Counted from the first letter of the stretch, positions 1-13,306 are shown. The stretch: 64,000 nucleotides of DNA from Schistosoma mansoni (GCF_000237925.1 NC_031498.1:17865004-17929003), one strand, 5' to 3'. Notes: generated by a model from the sequence alone, not told the origin. Translations and numbers: made by a program.

Positions 1-398
1 AATCACATATTACTCTTTATATCTGTGTCATCGCTACTCATCTATTGCATTTCTTTATTTGTTGAAATGTAATTATAAAAGTTACACGTAATAGTCCAAC
101 ATTAAGTTGTTGGTTTGTCAATAAAATACTTGGATTCACTCATATGAAACAGACCATCTATTAAAAAGCCTATTTCAATTCAGGTAACACAATTAGTTTT
201 GATTAATTAACTGGGATTAATTATCAGATTCATAAACTAACGTACGTTCTTGTCTTTGTCAAACTGGATTATTTGTCTTATATAAATAGCACGTATCAAA
301 TCTCAGTGTGATTGACATACACAAAGTAGATTTCTTCAAATAGTTAGAATGGTGATAACAAAACAAGTATTTTATTTAGACAAATATAAATTTATATA

Positions 399-625
399 TA
401 GTTGAAATCATGAGTCAATTGATGCTAGACCACCATGGAAAACCTGGAAGCACTGGACGGTCAAATCGTCTTATTATGGGACTCCTCAGCAATGTGCATC
501 CACGTTGACACCTCACGAGATTCGAACTCAGGACCTATCAATCTCGCGCGTGAACACTTGATCAATAGACCACTGAATGACATCCAACGGTGTTATTGTC
601 TAACTTCAACCATTCCACGAAGTTG
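399..625 (-). mobile_element. Family B tRNA-derived SINE, decayed hammerhead
   Basis: Read on the minus strand: tRNA-like head, degenerate B box (gagttcgaatctcg), hammerhead region and the tail gcttCAATTGACTCATGATT. The ribozyme is inactive because the GAAA strand has become GATTT. The short + strand reading frame across it is a shadow of the repeat. Confidence 0.85.
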
Positions 626-1655
626 ATTTTACTAAGCGTTCTATTAATGTCTAAATGTAAATGCAAAAACATATATTGTTATCATGACATTTAATATACA
701 TAGTGAATCTTATCTTTGTAAAGTATAACAATGAAAAAAAACTATGACAACTGTTTGAAATGATCAAAACCGAAAAAAGCAAAAGTTTTGCAGCGCTCCC
801 TAGTGATGGTTATAATAATATATCGATTTTTATAACCATTTATCAAATATATATACATACATATATATATGTTAATATATATGTCAGATAGGTGACATAC
901 ATTAGTTATGACAAGTAAATGTGTGAATATATATGTTTCTATACATTTTGTAACTATTTTTTTCCCTATCTTTATGTAAAAATAAGAAAGACATTTAACA
1001 AACACTTATCCGGAAAATATATGTCTACAGGGAGGGCTCGTAAAGATTGCACTTATCCTTTAGTACTATATACAAAACAATATATATCAGAAAGTATACA
1101 AAATAAGAAAACAGATAATGTAAAGTAAAACGTACAATGTGTAGCTAAACATTGAATAAAATAACCAATTAGAAGTTAAGTTTTACAATATTATCATTCA
1201 GTGATATTTAAAAGTATCTTGAATAAGTGATATTTTCGACTTTAGATTATTTGACTATGGTAATAATGGTAGCATTATTGATAGTGTTAAATTTCATGTG
1301 AGATTCAAAGAATAGTCAATTTTTTTCGAAAATCAAGCTTTCACAAATTAAGTTTTAATTGAGTATTTCATTCATTTCAAGTTATCGGTAACATCATTTA
1401 TTTTGTTCATCATGTAAGATATTGGTTTGGTGTACATCTGAATCTTATGTAGACATAGTAGCTAATAAATTTCCGTCTTCATAAGGTTATGTATTACGTT
1501 CTGAGACTTACCGGGATGATAATTACATACTATGTTTCATATTTTCAGTTAAATGGTGTTTTTTTACGGGTGATTTTATCTGACGATAAAATACATTGCT
1601 TATAAACTATTTAGTAAAAGTGACCCATATTAATTGATTGTGGCTACGATTATGT

Positions 1656-1730
1656 GACGGCCGTCCAGTGCTTCCAGGTTTTCGATGGTGGTATAGCTTC
1701 AATTGACTCGTGATTTCAACTATGAAAAAT
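1656..1730 (+). mobile_element. Family B SINE, 3' fragment
   Basis: Contains only the downstream part of the ribozyme (gacggccgtccagtgcttcc) and the 3' tail; 5' truncated within the hammerhead. Confidence 0.8.
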
Positions 1731-3464
1731 AATGTGAAAACAATTCGATACCTAATCACTCTAGATAATAAGCTGATATTATCAGGGTAGATTTAAGGTG
1801 AGAACAAACTGTTGACCTTTTATTTTTATACATAAATGTTCTTAACAAGTATATGTGTGATCAGATTATTCGAAATGTATCGCGCTAACATATCACATAG
1901 TTCTGATAATCTTCGTCTTCTTATTACATTATCGAAATTAATCAAAGGGACTAATCGCTTTAATTAAATATACAGTTAAATAAACTTGCATGTTTTCTAG
2001 ATATTCATTCAGGAAATGAATAATATTTCTAAATGAATAGACTCTTGTGATGATTTGAAGTATTTGAATTATAGTATAAACTAGTAATCCCAGTAATAAC
2101 GCAATTTAATCAAGAAGTATTAGATGAGCACGAACGAATATACTGTATTTGGAATTCAAAATCAAAACAGTCATCAATACAAAGAAATCATTGATTCATA
2201 TAAACACCACAACTCTTCAGATATTTTGATTCGATTATACATTCGTTTGTTTGTTTCTTTTTTCTCATTAGAAATAAATCAGTGATAAATGTTTATCTTA
2301 TTTCCTTTATTGTCACTATCTATTATATTATACCTTTGATTAACTGTCTTCTATTGATTTCAATACTATCATTCTATCAATTCACAGAAATCTTTCACTT
2401 GTATCATATCACTTAATCTGTTTTAATTTTAAATGTTTCATTCAAATAAATATTGTTTGTTTCTTTTTATGTTGAGGGTAATACAATGAAATGGGATGAA
2501 ATAAAAGATTTCATTATAATAGTTCAGTACATGACTGATTTAAAGTAGCCTACAGATGCTTAACTATTTAATAGTTATCCATTAGTCATTAATTGTTAGT
2601 AAAGTTTATATATTTATATTCTAGAGCTAAAAGAGATTTCAGTTTGATAATAACAATAATAACGCAAATCTCTCATTTCTATTGTGACTAACTATTCCAT
2701 TGTTCTTCGAATTTGTGTCAATTACGATAAGTTGGAAATTGAAGGAATCTGGACGAGACTACCAAATGCTTCTTTAGTTTTATTAACTTTGATAGGTCAT
2801 GGAACTAGATAGATGATTATTTGTCTATCAAGTAGGCGGTTTAATGAACCACTATTTCCCTGGTGATATTTTGTGATCATAAGGATTACCTATTGAACAT
2901 TGAAAGTATTCACTCTCAGCTGGGTTGTTTTTTTATCATAGACTGATTGCTAGCCTATGGTGGGACCACTCAGTGAGTAGTGATATATAATTTTGTAAAC
3001 TGAATCACTTGACAGATATTTTACACAAGCTTATAAAATACATATTTGAAGGAATTGTGTTGGTTTATGTAGAAATAAACAAAATAATGACTAGAGGTTA
3101 CTTAACTACGATATATTGTTGGTTCATATTGATTTGTTTTTTGGATTAACTTTGATCACAAAACTTTAATTATAACTGTAAAATGATCTACTTTATGAAC
3201 GTGTAAAATTAATTATTTACATATAAAAACACATTTCATTGGTTAGATTGGAAGTAATCCTGGATGGAATAAAATTACAAACGAAATGGTTTGAGTAAAA
3301 TACAGTATCGTTTAATTTTGTTTCTTTTTATATTTCATCTACTGAATTGGTGAATAGTTTATTCTTATGTTTTATACGTCTCAAAATAATTTCAATGAGT
3401 GAAATTTAATTTGCTTCGTTGTCTGTTTCCATAATATTATGGTGTGGGTTGCTTATATCCGCAT

Positions 3465-3745
3465 AAGTAGTATATGACGATGGTCAGGCAGAGAATGCAT
3501 TTCACTAGAAGATTGATAATGAAAGAACGGAAACAAAACTCAGTTGGTATGAAAATGCATGGACAATAATAATCGGAGACTTTGAACTTATATTTGCAGA
3601 AGGAACGGTCAAGATTGAGACAATTGATTGATAGTTTGCAAATTAACTATTTACTGTATGGTTGTCAGATTTTAGTGTGATAGTATGTAATTCTCGAGTC
3701 CAATCCACTCGATTATCTCAACTCGTGTTTATGTTCACTACAATA
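3465..3745 (+). repeat. Dispersed repeat family C, copy 1
   Basis: Contains agattgagacaattgattga, tagtttgcaaatt and tatttactgtatggttgtca, matching 33718-33810 and the minus strand of 28190-28435. Function unknown. Confidence 0.65.
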
Positions 3746-4059
3746 TTATTGGGACTCATAGAAATAGAATAAATTTTCAATGTTTTCTGTTGTTAATGTT
3801 TGAATTCCCAATAATATTACAGCTTTCATCAAGTTTTTCTAAATAAACTATGTTTCGCAACTAATGAGTTTCAAGTTGTTTTAACAAAATTGTGATATTC
3901 ATGGCAAAACAAGACAAAAATTGCTTGTATTTAATTCTCTTATTAAAAATGAATACGTTTAATGTAGTTCGACCAAAATTTATTCTCAAGTAAAGTTGGA
4001 TAGTGACTAGGGTTTGAAATCTAGGACTTTTAGACTCAGTGTATTTACATCATAATCTT

Positions 4060-4316
4060 GATGATTAAACTGAAACCTGGACCCATTAACTTTCTTATCA
4101 AACGGGCAAAGCATAAGTTACTGAGCCATTGAGTCCAAATAGCTATCAGCTTACGCAGTTGTGGATAAATTCTTTTTCAATTTGCAAGGGTTAGAATCTT
4201 CCAGTTGTCTGAGTCTTGATTTAAACGTCAATACTGTGATGTATGTACATCCAAGTGAAGAATTCCCAATAGGACGTAACATGTATTTTTAATTCCACTG
4301 CTAGCTATTATGCAAC
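4060..4316. mobile_element. Ancient family A (SM-alpha-like) SINE remnant
   Basis: An antisense tRNA-like piece (ttactgagccattgagtcc, 4110-4135) and a sense ribozyme-region piece (gtacatccaagtgaagaattcc...ccactgctagctat, 4248-4310). The hammerhead is no longer recognisable as functional. Confidence 0.55.
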
Positions 4317-5591
4317 ATTAATAAAAACTTAGGATTATAGATGTAACCTGGTCAGAATGTATATATATCAAAGAAGACTGATCAATCATAGTCCTCAATA
4401 CCAACCACGGGAATACTTACACCCTTACAATTATAACAAAACTTTATGTCATAATAAGAGTCAGTGGTATTGATGAAGTATCTTAATTCTGGTTTTATTT
4501 ATCACTATCAAATTTTGTGAATCAGTAACTCAGTGAGCACAACATAAACTATTATTAATGCGCTTTACTAGGGATGCCATATAAAAGGATTATTCACATA
4601 ATCATAAATTGAAATACGTATAACCTTTGTATATGATGTGAATAAATGAAATTACTCCATAGTTTGGCTAAATGTACATGACTTAATTTCTTTTTGATAA
4701 TCTAACCACGTATATTAGTTATGCTTAATTTTTAAGATAATATAGTGATAATATTACTATTATCATTACTTAAGAATGGTGAATACAAAAAAGTGGGACA
4801 ATAGATAGAGATATTAGGAGCGAAACTCTGAGTCTGCATTTTAAGTTTGCATGCACTCATCTGGAAGAGTTTAAGTGTTTGCTATTTAATACCACAGTAG
4901 GGTAGATTAAACTAGCAGCTGACAAGTGAACATATATTTAAGATTAGAAGCTGTATAGTGAAAGGAGTATACGGAAATTAATAAATTTTTGTTACTAGTA
5001 TATAAAAATCTTTAGTCCTAAGAATTTTTCCTTCAGGCCATTTATTTTAACAATTAATAAATGTCTAATAATACATAAGTAAACAAAAATGAAAGAGGTA
5101 AATAAAATATCAAGATCATCCACATCAACCCCATTTATATTTGGTTATTTTAGTTACAAAGTAATATGAGAACAAATGTCACATCCAACAACTGTTAACC
5201 TCTTATAAATAAGGTCAATTAAACAAAAAGAAACATCATGAATAATTATTTTTATGTCAACTATTATTTTCATAGAATTTATTTCCTTTTCACTTTTACA
5301 TTTCATAATTATTTATGTCGTAAACATTTGATGACGTTAAATGTGTTCACTATGAATTAACTGTAGAAATAATAAATAAACTACTAAATGTATTCGTCCA
5401 TTGAGCCAATCTATTTTGTTGCAGAGTTATTTAAATCATTATGATAGAATAATATATTACAAAGAGAAAAAATAATTAAGTATAAATTATGTAAATAAAA
5501 TGTTTATGGGACTGGATTGATTACCCTTACGTATGATATCGGAATAATCAATAAGGATATTAAAGTATCTAGTTTAGATCAGTGACTGGCT

Positions 5592-5966
5592 CCCTGAGGT
5601 ATTTCCTGGAGTTCTAGTGAGAAGCAGTAACCAGTGGAGTTCAACCAGGTCTGTTGGGAGATATCAACTCACTGAAGACATTGGTGGATGTGTCGCTCAA
5701 TTTCATGAATTGGTTGAAGTTAGACATTAACACCGTTGGATTCCGTGCTCAGTGGTCTAGTGGTTAAGCGCTCGCGCACGAGACTGGTAGGTCCTGGATT
5801 CGAATCTCGTGAGGCGGAATTGTGAATGCGCACTGCTCAGGAATCCCATAATAGGACGAAATGGCCGTCCAGTGCTTCCAGGTTTTCCATAGTGGTCCAG
5901 CTTCAATTGAATCATGATCTCAACCATATAAAATTTCTAAAAAAATCTCTACAAAACCCCCTTTTG
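5592..5966 (+). mobile_element. Family B SINE, near full length
   Basis: Has an upstream leader (5592-5725), tRNA-like A box (ctcagtggtctagtgg), B box (ggattcgaatctcg), hammerhead region and the tail ending acaaaacccccttttga. The CUGA strand is mutated to CUCA, so self-cleavage should be lost. The leader (gagatatcaactcactgaag) is rarely kept in the other copies, which makes this a useful reference for the full element. Confidence 0.87.
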
Positions 5967-6705
5967 ATATTAAAGTATATCTAATTTTATTGTGAATGCG
6001 CACCTTGGTCTGAAAATACAATAAGGATAGCTTTATCTTGATATCTCATCACAAAAATTCTTGGTAGGATGAAATCTTCGTATCGTAATCCGGTTTCTCG
6101 GTCAGCCCGACATACTTCAAAGTTATTGTACTACGTTGTAATAAGCTATTCAATTCAGTACACTTTATTTCATTCTTGAAGTTCTATAGATGCTGTAAAA
6201 CGAACGCTACTTTATTGCACAAAAATTAAATTGTCTTGTGTGTAGATGATCAGTTGTAAAAAATTTCACCCTGATAAAAGTTTCATGACTAGGTTCATCG
6301 TAGTTTCCATCATTTATGTGTACCGTTCTGATCTTAATTAAATCTCTGGTAAACATTTTATTTATTAAATTCTATCGTCAATTTGGCTGTTCCTTTAGTT
6401 AAAGGTCATTTAAAGATCGTGCTTAAGTTGATTTTGAGATGATTCATAAATACAGGAGTTAACGCAATAAGGATTGAACAGCTTTAACTACTAATAGTCA
6501 TGCCCAAGAGTGTTACCTAAATAAAAGAATACCTTTCAAGTCTAAAACATTCTTTTCTCCTGATCTTGATAATGTATTTTTTTTCTTGTATTTTAACACG
6601 TAAAATATTGGATGATGTTTGTAGTTCAACAAATTATGTTATATATTACTTAATTAAAAGAAAATATATGTAAAGTAATACGAAACTAAGTAGAAACATT
6701 ATTAT

Positions 6706-7171
6706 GTTGAACAATGAATTATTTATCTATGCATACAATTATAAACCCAAACATATTACTGGTAGCAGGTGACTTTAATGCCCAAGTAGGTAGCTTAAAT
6801 CAAACAGAAAGAAATCTAGGTGGGTATTTTAGTATTACGGCTCAGCGAACAGATAATGGTGATCGTCTGTTACAACTATGCTCAGAGAATCGTTTATTTT
6901 TAGCAACCACTAATTTTAAGCATAAGGAGAGACATCATCTAACATGTCGACCACCTGCACCAAACCAACGATGGAGTCAAATAGACCATATTGCGATCAG
7001 TCATTGTTGGAGAGGCTGGATAGTCGATTGTCGCTCATTCTGGAATACCTGTTTGGACTCCGATCATGTTCCAATTTGCTTGCGCCTCACTGCAGGCAGA
7101 AAAGCCACATTAAGAAGACTCATTAGAGTTGAATAATGAATTCTTTATCTATCTATACAGTTATAAACTCA
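6706..7171. repeat. 44-bp direct repeats flanking the endonuclease fragment
   Basis: 6706-6749 and 7128-7171 both read gttgaAYaatgaatt...ttatctat...ataaac, differing at about 6 of 44 positions. Probable target-site duplication of an old insertion, unusually long for a LINE. Confidence 0.7.
6750..7127 (+). mobile_element. Non-LTR retrotransposon endonuclease fragment (APE type)
   Basis: A 140-codon open frame (6714-7136) contains the C-terminal half of an apurinic-type endonuclease: LVAGDFNAQVG (catalytic GDFN), then TDNGDRLLQLCSENRLFLA, SQIDHIAIS and LDSDHVPICLRL with the catalytic SDH. This domain nicks target DNA during target-primed reverse transcription in RTE/CR1-type elements. Only this piece is present, and the first and last codons belong to the flanking 44-bp direct repeats. 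It is a dead fragment, although the frame is unusually intact. Confidence 0.85.
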
Positions 7172-9284
7172 TGGTTATTCTATTACAATAGACTAAATAT
7201 TCAGATTGGACTACTTTATGTTATTAATTGAAAAAAGGTAAATTTCACGTCAATTAAATTATGAACACCACCAAGTGTATAATACAATTATCTAAATAAC
7301 AGGATAAGTTTTACGGTGAATAAATGATAAAAGGTTTATTGAATTACTGTTTAATAGAAGAAAGAAAAAGGAAAGAAGAAAACTACTTGAGACTGTAAAG
7401 TGGTTTTCTTTTTATGTACAAATAAAATCCAAGAAAAAGATTTGTACACAGTTAAATGAACAGTAATAATTGATCTATTTTCGTGTTATTCATACAGTCA
7501 TTATTATTCTATACAATTGGTTCCTTTTATGAATTTGATTAAGGGAAAAACAACAACTAAGGGAGAAGAGAATGAATATATATGCAAAACATAATCATTA
7601 TTATTATTCACCAATTTCTATTACTTCGTATTATATGATATCCTAGTACTTTATATGAATAACAATAAAGTCGGTTAAGTGCTCTAGCGCGAGACTGGTA
7701 GGTCCTGGGTTCGAATCTCGTGAGGCGGGATCGTGGATGCGCACTACTGAGGAGTCCCATAATAGGACAGGACTGCCGTCCAGTTCTTCCAGTTTTTCGA
7801 TGGGGGTCTAGCTTCAATTGACTCATGATTTCAACTATGAAAAATACTGAAATCTCCACAAAACCCCTTCTGAAACCAAAAAAAAAGTAAAGTGAATTCA
7901 TATTATTCTACTTCAATTATTATGATTATTTAACCGGAAGACATTGAAATAACAAATTACGTTTATAATATTACATATATAATATCCTTGTTTATTTAGT
8001 TTTATATGTTATTTCATCATTGTCATCATGAAAATCATTATTCCTATCGTCACGAAGTGTTTCTAAGTAACCATTTAGAACTATTAAACAAAACAAAATA
8101 CTTACTCATCACTTTTGTTCTAAAAAAAAACATTTCGTGCTATAATGTATTAAACAAGTTAAAAGACATAGATGTAGAGGTATATCACAAGTGAATTAAG
8201 AAAACTTATAGAAACAATAGTGAAGTGAGTACACTTTGCGTGTATAGCGTTTTAATTAATTTATAATATAATTAACGATTTCGCTTTATCTTAAACAATA
8301 TGTATCCTTTACTTATTTACTTAGTATTAAGACTAAAGTGCTGTTTATGTGAATGACGATGAGTATGAAAAACGGAAAAACAACTAAGTCTAATTGAGTA
8401 CAGTTGCGTGAAGTAAATAAGGTTAAAAGTTAAGGATAATATAAACTTACATAAATAATGAAACATACTTGTTTATTCGAAATTTCAACTGAAGGGAGAA
8501 GTTTGAAATTCTTAATTATAGATCTGTCTGTTTTACGTAAATGAATGTTATGTAAATGAGTTAACCTGAGCAAAGTTTTATAATTCCTATATTAAACTTT
8601 ATAAGATAATGCTTATAAACAGGAAAACATCCAAAGAATGAGGTAAAATGAACATCAGTATGTCAAACAAAGATGGTTACGTTTTGAGGATAATTGTCTT
8701 TATGAATAGACAGTAACTAAAAATTCATGAGAAATGAGATAATTATCTGTGTAATATTATATTCATCAGCAAATATAAAGCCCAAAGGTTTAATACAATT
8801 TTTACTTGAAGAATGGTACTTCTGAGGAGTTTTAAAAGGGGGAAAAAGTGCTATCCAAACGGGGGGTAGTTACAAATAGTTATCTAGAGAAGACTAGCTC
8901 TTTATGTACATTGTCTAACAATCATGCTAAATCCCATCGTTTAAAGTAATGAAGAGTTTTCATTGTATGAAATTACATTACCCTTGAATTTTTTTCATTT
9001 TGACCAAACTGACTGTTTTACTTGCTTTAAATGATATTAGTACGTTGTACATGATACATTGTCAGTAGAATGATAACCAAAAAATATTGTGACTCTTGAT
9101 AGTTGGAGAGTTTTCTATTATGTTTTTAATAATTCAAAAATACCTACCTTTGAATTGAACATTGAATAAAATTTGTAGTTACAAATTTTTACTCTGGAAG
9201 TATCTGTTAAATATATTTTATTTCTTTTTATGTATATATTAACACCTACTTAATTTTGATGATTTCAAGTGTCGTTAGTGTTAT
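7172..9284. other. Intergenic, no gene seen
   Basis: Apart from the SINE at 7672-7874, AT-rich DNA without coding bias, tRNA-like folds or obvious repeats. Confidence 0.5.
7672..7874 (+). mobile_element. Family B SINE, broken hammerhead
   Basis: tRNA-like head with perfect B box (gggttcgaatctcg) and 3' tail. The GAAA core is replaced (ggacaggactgcc), so the ribozyme is dead. Confidence 0.87.
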
Positions 9285-9700
9285 ATCGATTGCTTGCGTG
9301 CCCAGTTGATATAGGTGAACGCACTGATTCCCGCCAATCAGAGAGCAGTGAATTATCGATCAGAGCAATGATACACAAAAGCCGTATGAACAGTCTTGAG
9401 TACTTATCAGTCCCGCTTTCTGCCTAGCCCAGCCAGTTAAGTCCACAACACCAATAACAGCCTCTGCAATATGAATCAATATTCGCAAGCATACTGGGTT
9501 TATATACCAATCAAACTGACCACATCATACCATAAAATAGAAAATAACATTTGTACAAGATTTAGCCAAATGTGGCTATGAATAGACGGGACAGTAATTA
9601 ATGGACTAGGGATAACTCAAGAATGGTATACTGTATAATAATAGTCTATAGGTCAAAATAAAGCTTATAGTAAGACGAACACGAATATGAATAGTTCAGT
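9285..9700. repeat. Unassigned GC-richer block, possibly another LTR-type repeat
   Basis: cgcactgattcccgccaatc, cagagagcagtgaattatcg and cctagcccagccagttaag stand out in composition from the AT-rich flanks. No open frame. It resembles dispersed schistosome repeats but has no second copy in this window. Confidence 0.3.
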
Positions 9701-9974
9701 TACTTAACCATTATACAATAGGAAATATACATATCACATTGGTCCATAAATAGTCCTCAAAGTTACCATTCATATTTTCCACGGGATATATTAGTTAGTA
9801 TTCAAGGAAACAAGACGTGTGAGGAAGTATTTAAAGGATAATTATGATGTCCTATCTTCAATTACTTCACAATAACGTTATTTGTAAGGATATGAAATGA
9901 AATAACTTAGAGATTCTTTAATAAACAAAGTGTCAAAAATCACTTACCTTGGTGTAAGTTTTTCTTCTGATCTC

Positions 9975-10375
9975 TCTTGGTCTTCTCATGTTTTATTTTT
10001 ATCGAAGACTGTTTCCGTCTAACTTATCACATAAGGAGACTGCACGCTTTTAGCATTACTCGAAAATTACTCTTACGGTTGGTCAGTTCTTCTTTATTAC
10101 CTATAATTCTTTGCTGTTTTCCATTATTCTTTCATGGGCTTTTGAGAAAAGACTTTTCTGTATCGCAGAAAGTTCTGAAGGCAGTTAGCAGGGTATGTGG
10201 ATAATCTTATGAAGTCATTAAAAAAAGACATCAAAAGTCTCGTAAGCTCCAGGCTGATGTTATCTTATCAGATACTAACTACCCACTTCATTCATGTATT
10301 GTTCCTTGTATATCTTCCGGTAGAACGGGACGTCAATACCTTATCTAGCAAATATACTACGTGACGAACAGGTTG
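9975..10375 (+). pseudogene. CR1/SR1-like LINE, decayed 3' end of the RT polyprotein
   Basis: Frame pieces read LLPIILCCFPLFFHGLLRKD, KVLKAVSRVCG, then after a stop KKRHQKSRKLQADVILSD, TNYPLHSCI and SSGRTGRQYL. This order resembles the C-terminus of CR1/Jockey-type reverse transcriptases (conserved hydrophobic segment, histidine-bearing linker, HPLH-like motif, RTGR end). Stops and frameshifts make it inactive. Family assignment is from motif memory only. Confidence 0.55.
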
Positions 10376-10969
10376 TAAGTGTCGAACAAAACAATAACTT
10401 GTATTCTTTAACGTGTTTCTACGTGAAAAAGTTGTACCGATTCTGATCTTCCCAAAAAAGGCATTTTATTTAATTCAAAGTAGTTTATTTACTTAATTTT
10501 ATGTATATATGTATACAATCAACGGTTTATTCTTCTTTTATATCTTGTAAAAGAAGCTTGTTGAAATACCTTCTGCTGAGAATTCTATATTATACAAAAA
10601 ATATAATAATGAATAAAGCTATTAGTAGTAATAATATTAACAATGATTACGGTAAATAGTTGTTTCCTATATTTCTGTTTACTGAATAAATGTTACATTC
10701 AATAGATACTACTGAAAAAGATTTTAAAAAATTGTGTAATTAAACTAAAATATATGGTAGTTGTGAATATGGAATAAAGATACGATTTTTTTAAGGTACC
10801 AACATCTAATTGATTTTTTTTTAAAAATTCATTATTCATCAAACTAATTTCAATATTCATCAGTTTACTCGTTTTGATTTTGTTTTAAAAATTTTTCTTA
10901 ATTATATAATATTACTGATTGTTTTAAGTAGACAATTTAACTTTTTAAATTCAATTAGTATTGTTTGTT

Positions 10970-11392
10970 TGAATCTTCCCATCGATGTTTAGGACTGCAA
11001 CTGGTCAGTCTCTAATTGGTATATGTGCATACTGTGCGTATCCATCTTTGCTTACAATCCTTTTGAAATAAGGCTATATTGAGGCGATACGCACAGTATG
11101 CACATATACCAATTAGAGACTGACCAGTTGTAGTCCTAAACATCAATAGGAAGATTCAAAACAAACAATACTAAGTGAATTTAAACTTCACCTCCTTGCA
11201 CAAGCTAGTGGCTGTCAGGACTCAGTAGGTGAGTGGATAACGCGATCGCGTTTGAAGCAAAAGTTACTGAGTTCGAGTCCCAGAGTGAATATCAACTCTG
11301 AGATGCAGGTACATCCATCTGACGAGTTCCGAATAGGATGAGATGCGAGTCCTGGATTCCACTGCTAGCCGCTATTCATCTTTGCTTACAAT
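10970..11392. mobile_element. Family A (SM-alpha-like) SINE: inverted piece plus permuted monomer
   Basis: Antisense 10970-11040 abuts a sense unit 11041-11392. The sense unit begins with tccatctttgcttacaat and ends with the same sequence, so it is one monomer of about 334 bp opened downstream of the ribozyme, with terminal redundancy. Inside are the A box (gtaggtgagtgg), the B box (gagttcgagtccc) and the hammerhead at about 11307-11360, whose GAAA is mutated to GAGA. Confidence 0.85.
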
Positions 11393-12479
11393 TTAACTTC
11401 TTTTTTGATTCATTTCACATGGGCATCAAACAATGGGATAAATCTGTATTAGTGTGGAAATAATAATAATAATGTATTAGATTTCTTGGAAGACTTATCC
11501 TCTTTATAATTTGATTTATATATTTTGTTTAGATTAAAAATGTTGATAAACATATTACTGGTTTAATTTCAAAAGTTTTTTGAACGTAATGTATCCAACA
11601 TATTTACCCATTAATGATAACTGAAGTATGAAAATAATGTGAAATCTCTGGGGGGGGGGAGTAAGGTGATTTGTTTTGTTTTTGTTTAGTACGAAAGTCA
11701 TTTATAGTTTTAAAAGCTTAAAACTATTACATAAATTAAATTTGATGATGTGATGAATAGTTTGAAACTAGAATAGAAATTAAGAATAATAGTGAAGTTA
11801 ATAAGATACTTATTTTATAATTTAAGTAGTTTAGATGAATATCTTAATGGATTAGATAACAGTTTGCGTGCAGTATGCATGGAATGAGAAAATGTTAATA
11901 AACATGATTGGTTTATTTACAATTGGTTAATAACTCTAATGATTTTTAGTTGTTTTTTTCTCTTTTTTGTAAGGTCAATAAATGATTTATACCCATCAAA
12001 TATATATTTAGGTCTAAATAGTTTCTCCAAAAACTGTCGATTATAACAGTATATATATTCATTATTTATATGACCTGGGTAATCATATAAAAGTCTTGAA
12101 TTCAGAGAATGAAATATTTATATATTATTTAAAAATTAAATATTCTTAATTTAAAGTCTAATGTCAAAAAGAAAACGTAATTGAAAAGTCTCAGTAGTTT
12201 ATATTTGACTACTAATCTTCAGAAGTAGAGTATTGCTGTTGGGGATGTTTGATTCCCAGAACTCACTTGGTAAATGACTTATGTTAGTAATTTTGTTTTG
12301 AAAATTTGAAATTCTTTGTTTTCGCGCCAAAAGCACTCTTTTCACCTTCATGTAGTATTTCTGTCTTGGGAAAATCTTTACACTATTAGTCCGTTGTATC
12401 TTTTAGTATGCTATCTTGTAACGCTTTCCAAGAATAATTTTTTGATGTATATATACGTTTGATTTCGTCCTGTTGCAAT

Positions 12480-12630
12480 TGTTTGTGTTTCTAGCTGCTT
12501 ACGGAATATATCTTCGCCACTCCCAACTTGGACTAGTTAGCGGGGCCGGAAACAACGGATTAGAATAGCCTGTCGTGTCACAGTGTCTTTGACCTTCGTT
12601 CCGTTTACCGAGTAAGGTCAACTCGTAATA
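12480..12630. other. Unassigned GC-richer patch in intergenic DNA
   Basis: cttcgccactcccaacttgg, tagcggggccggaaacaacg. No frame, no second copy seen; possibly a repeat remnant. Confidence 0.25.
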
Positions 12631-13027
12631 GTATCAAGAATATCAATTGCATACAGATGTAGAAGATTTGTTTGTTACTGTTGATAGTTGACTGCACTGT
12701 TAATGATTCTGATGACATAACATGAAGTTGTTCATTCAACTAAAAAGTTTAATAATAGTGATAACTGTCTAAATGTAACCGTGTTCACAAATTCTTATTG
12801 TCATTATTCTGAAATAAACGTTATACTTGTACAGTTTATTAACAATGAATTCTTTTACTAAATTGTTTTAAATTATAATGAACTTTATCTATACAAAATG
12901 CATAGAGTTCAAATAAAAAGTTTAATGTTCTGTGAAGCATGTGAAAGCTATATCCCTAAATGAATGGGAATATATGAACATATGAAGATTAGCAAATTAA
13001 ATAATAAATACAAATGTTTATACTTTT

Positions 13028-13306
13028 TAAATTCACTTGGTATTGTTTACTTGAATCTTCCCATTAATGTTTAGCCCTGCAATTGATCAGTTTCTTATTG
13101 GCATATGTCTTGAAATTGCGTTAAGTCATAAGCATTATAAGCGAAGATGGATAATAGCTAGCAGTGGAATCCAGAGTATGCGTTTCACCTTATTGATATA
13201 TATCTAGGCATTGAGGTATATCTAGCTGATGAGTCCCAAATAGGACGAAACGTGCCTCTTGGATTCCACTGATAGTCACTGTCCATTTTTGTTTATACAT
13301 TTTGTT
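13028..13306. mobile_element. Family A SINE, head-to-head pair without tRNA head
   Basis: Antisense 13028-13192, then sense ribozyme region 13195-13306. The sense hammerhead (about 13222-13270) has the canonical CUGAUGA, stem II gtcc/ggac and GAAA, with cleavage triplet CTC; stem I contains wobble pairs and stem III is nearly absent. Confidence 0.8.

Larger units (their letters stand above)
626..5591. other. Intergenic, no gene seen (except repeats listed)
   Basis: AT-rich sequence with only short frames full of low-complexity residues; apart from two family B SINE pieces, repeat C copy 1 and the old family A remnant, I see nothing supportable. Confidence 0.5.

Noticed and set aside
435-626. 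63-codon + strand frame, and similar frames at 14662, 24925, 30712-30973, 36138, 37312, 54216 and 59609
   Set aside because: All lie within SINE copies; their shared peptides (for example [13 protein letters not shown]) are translations of the repeat, not genes.
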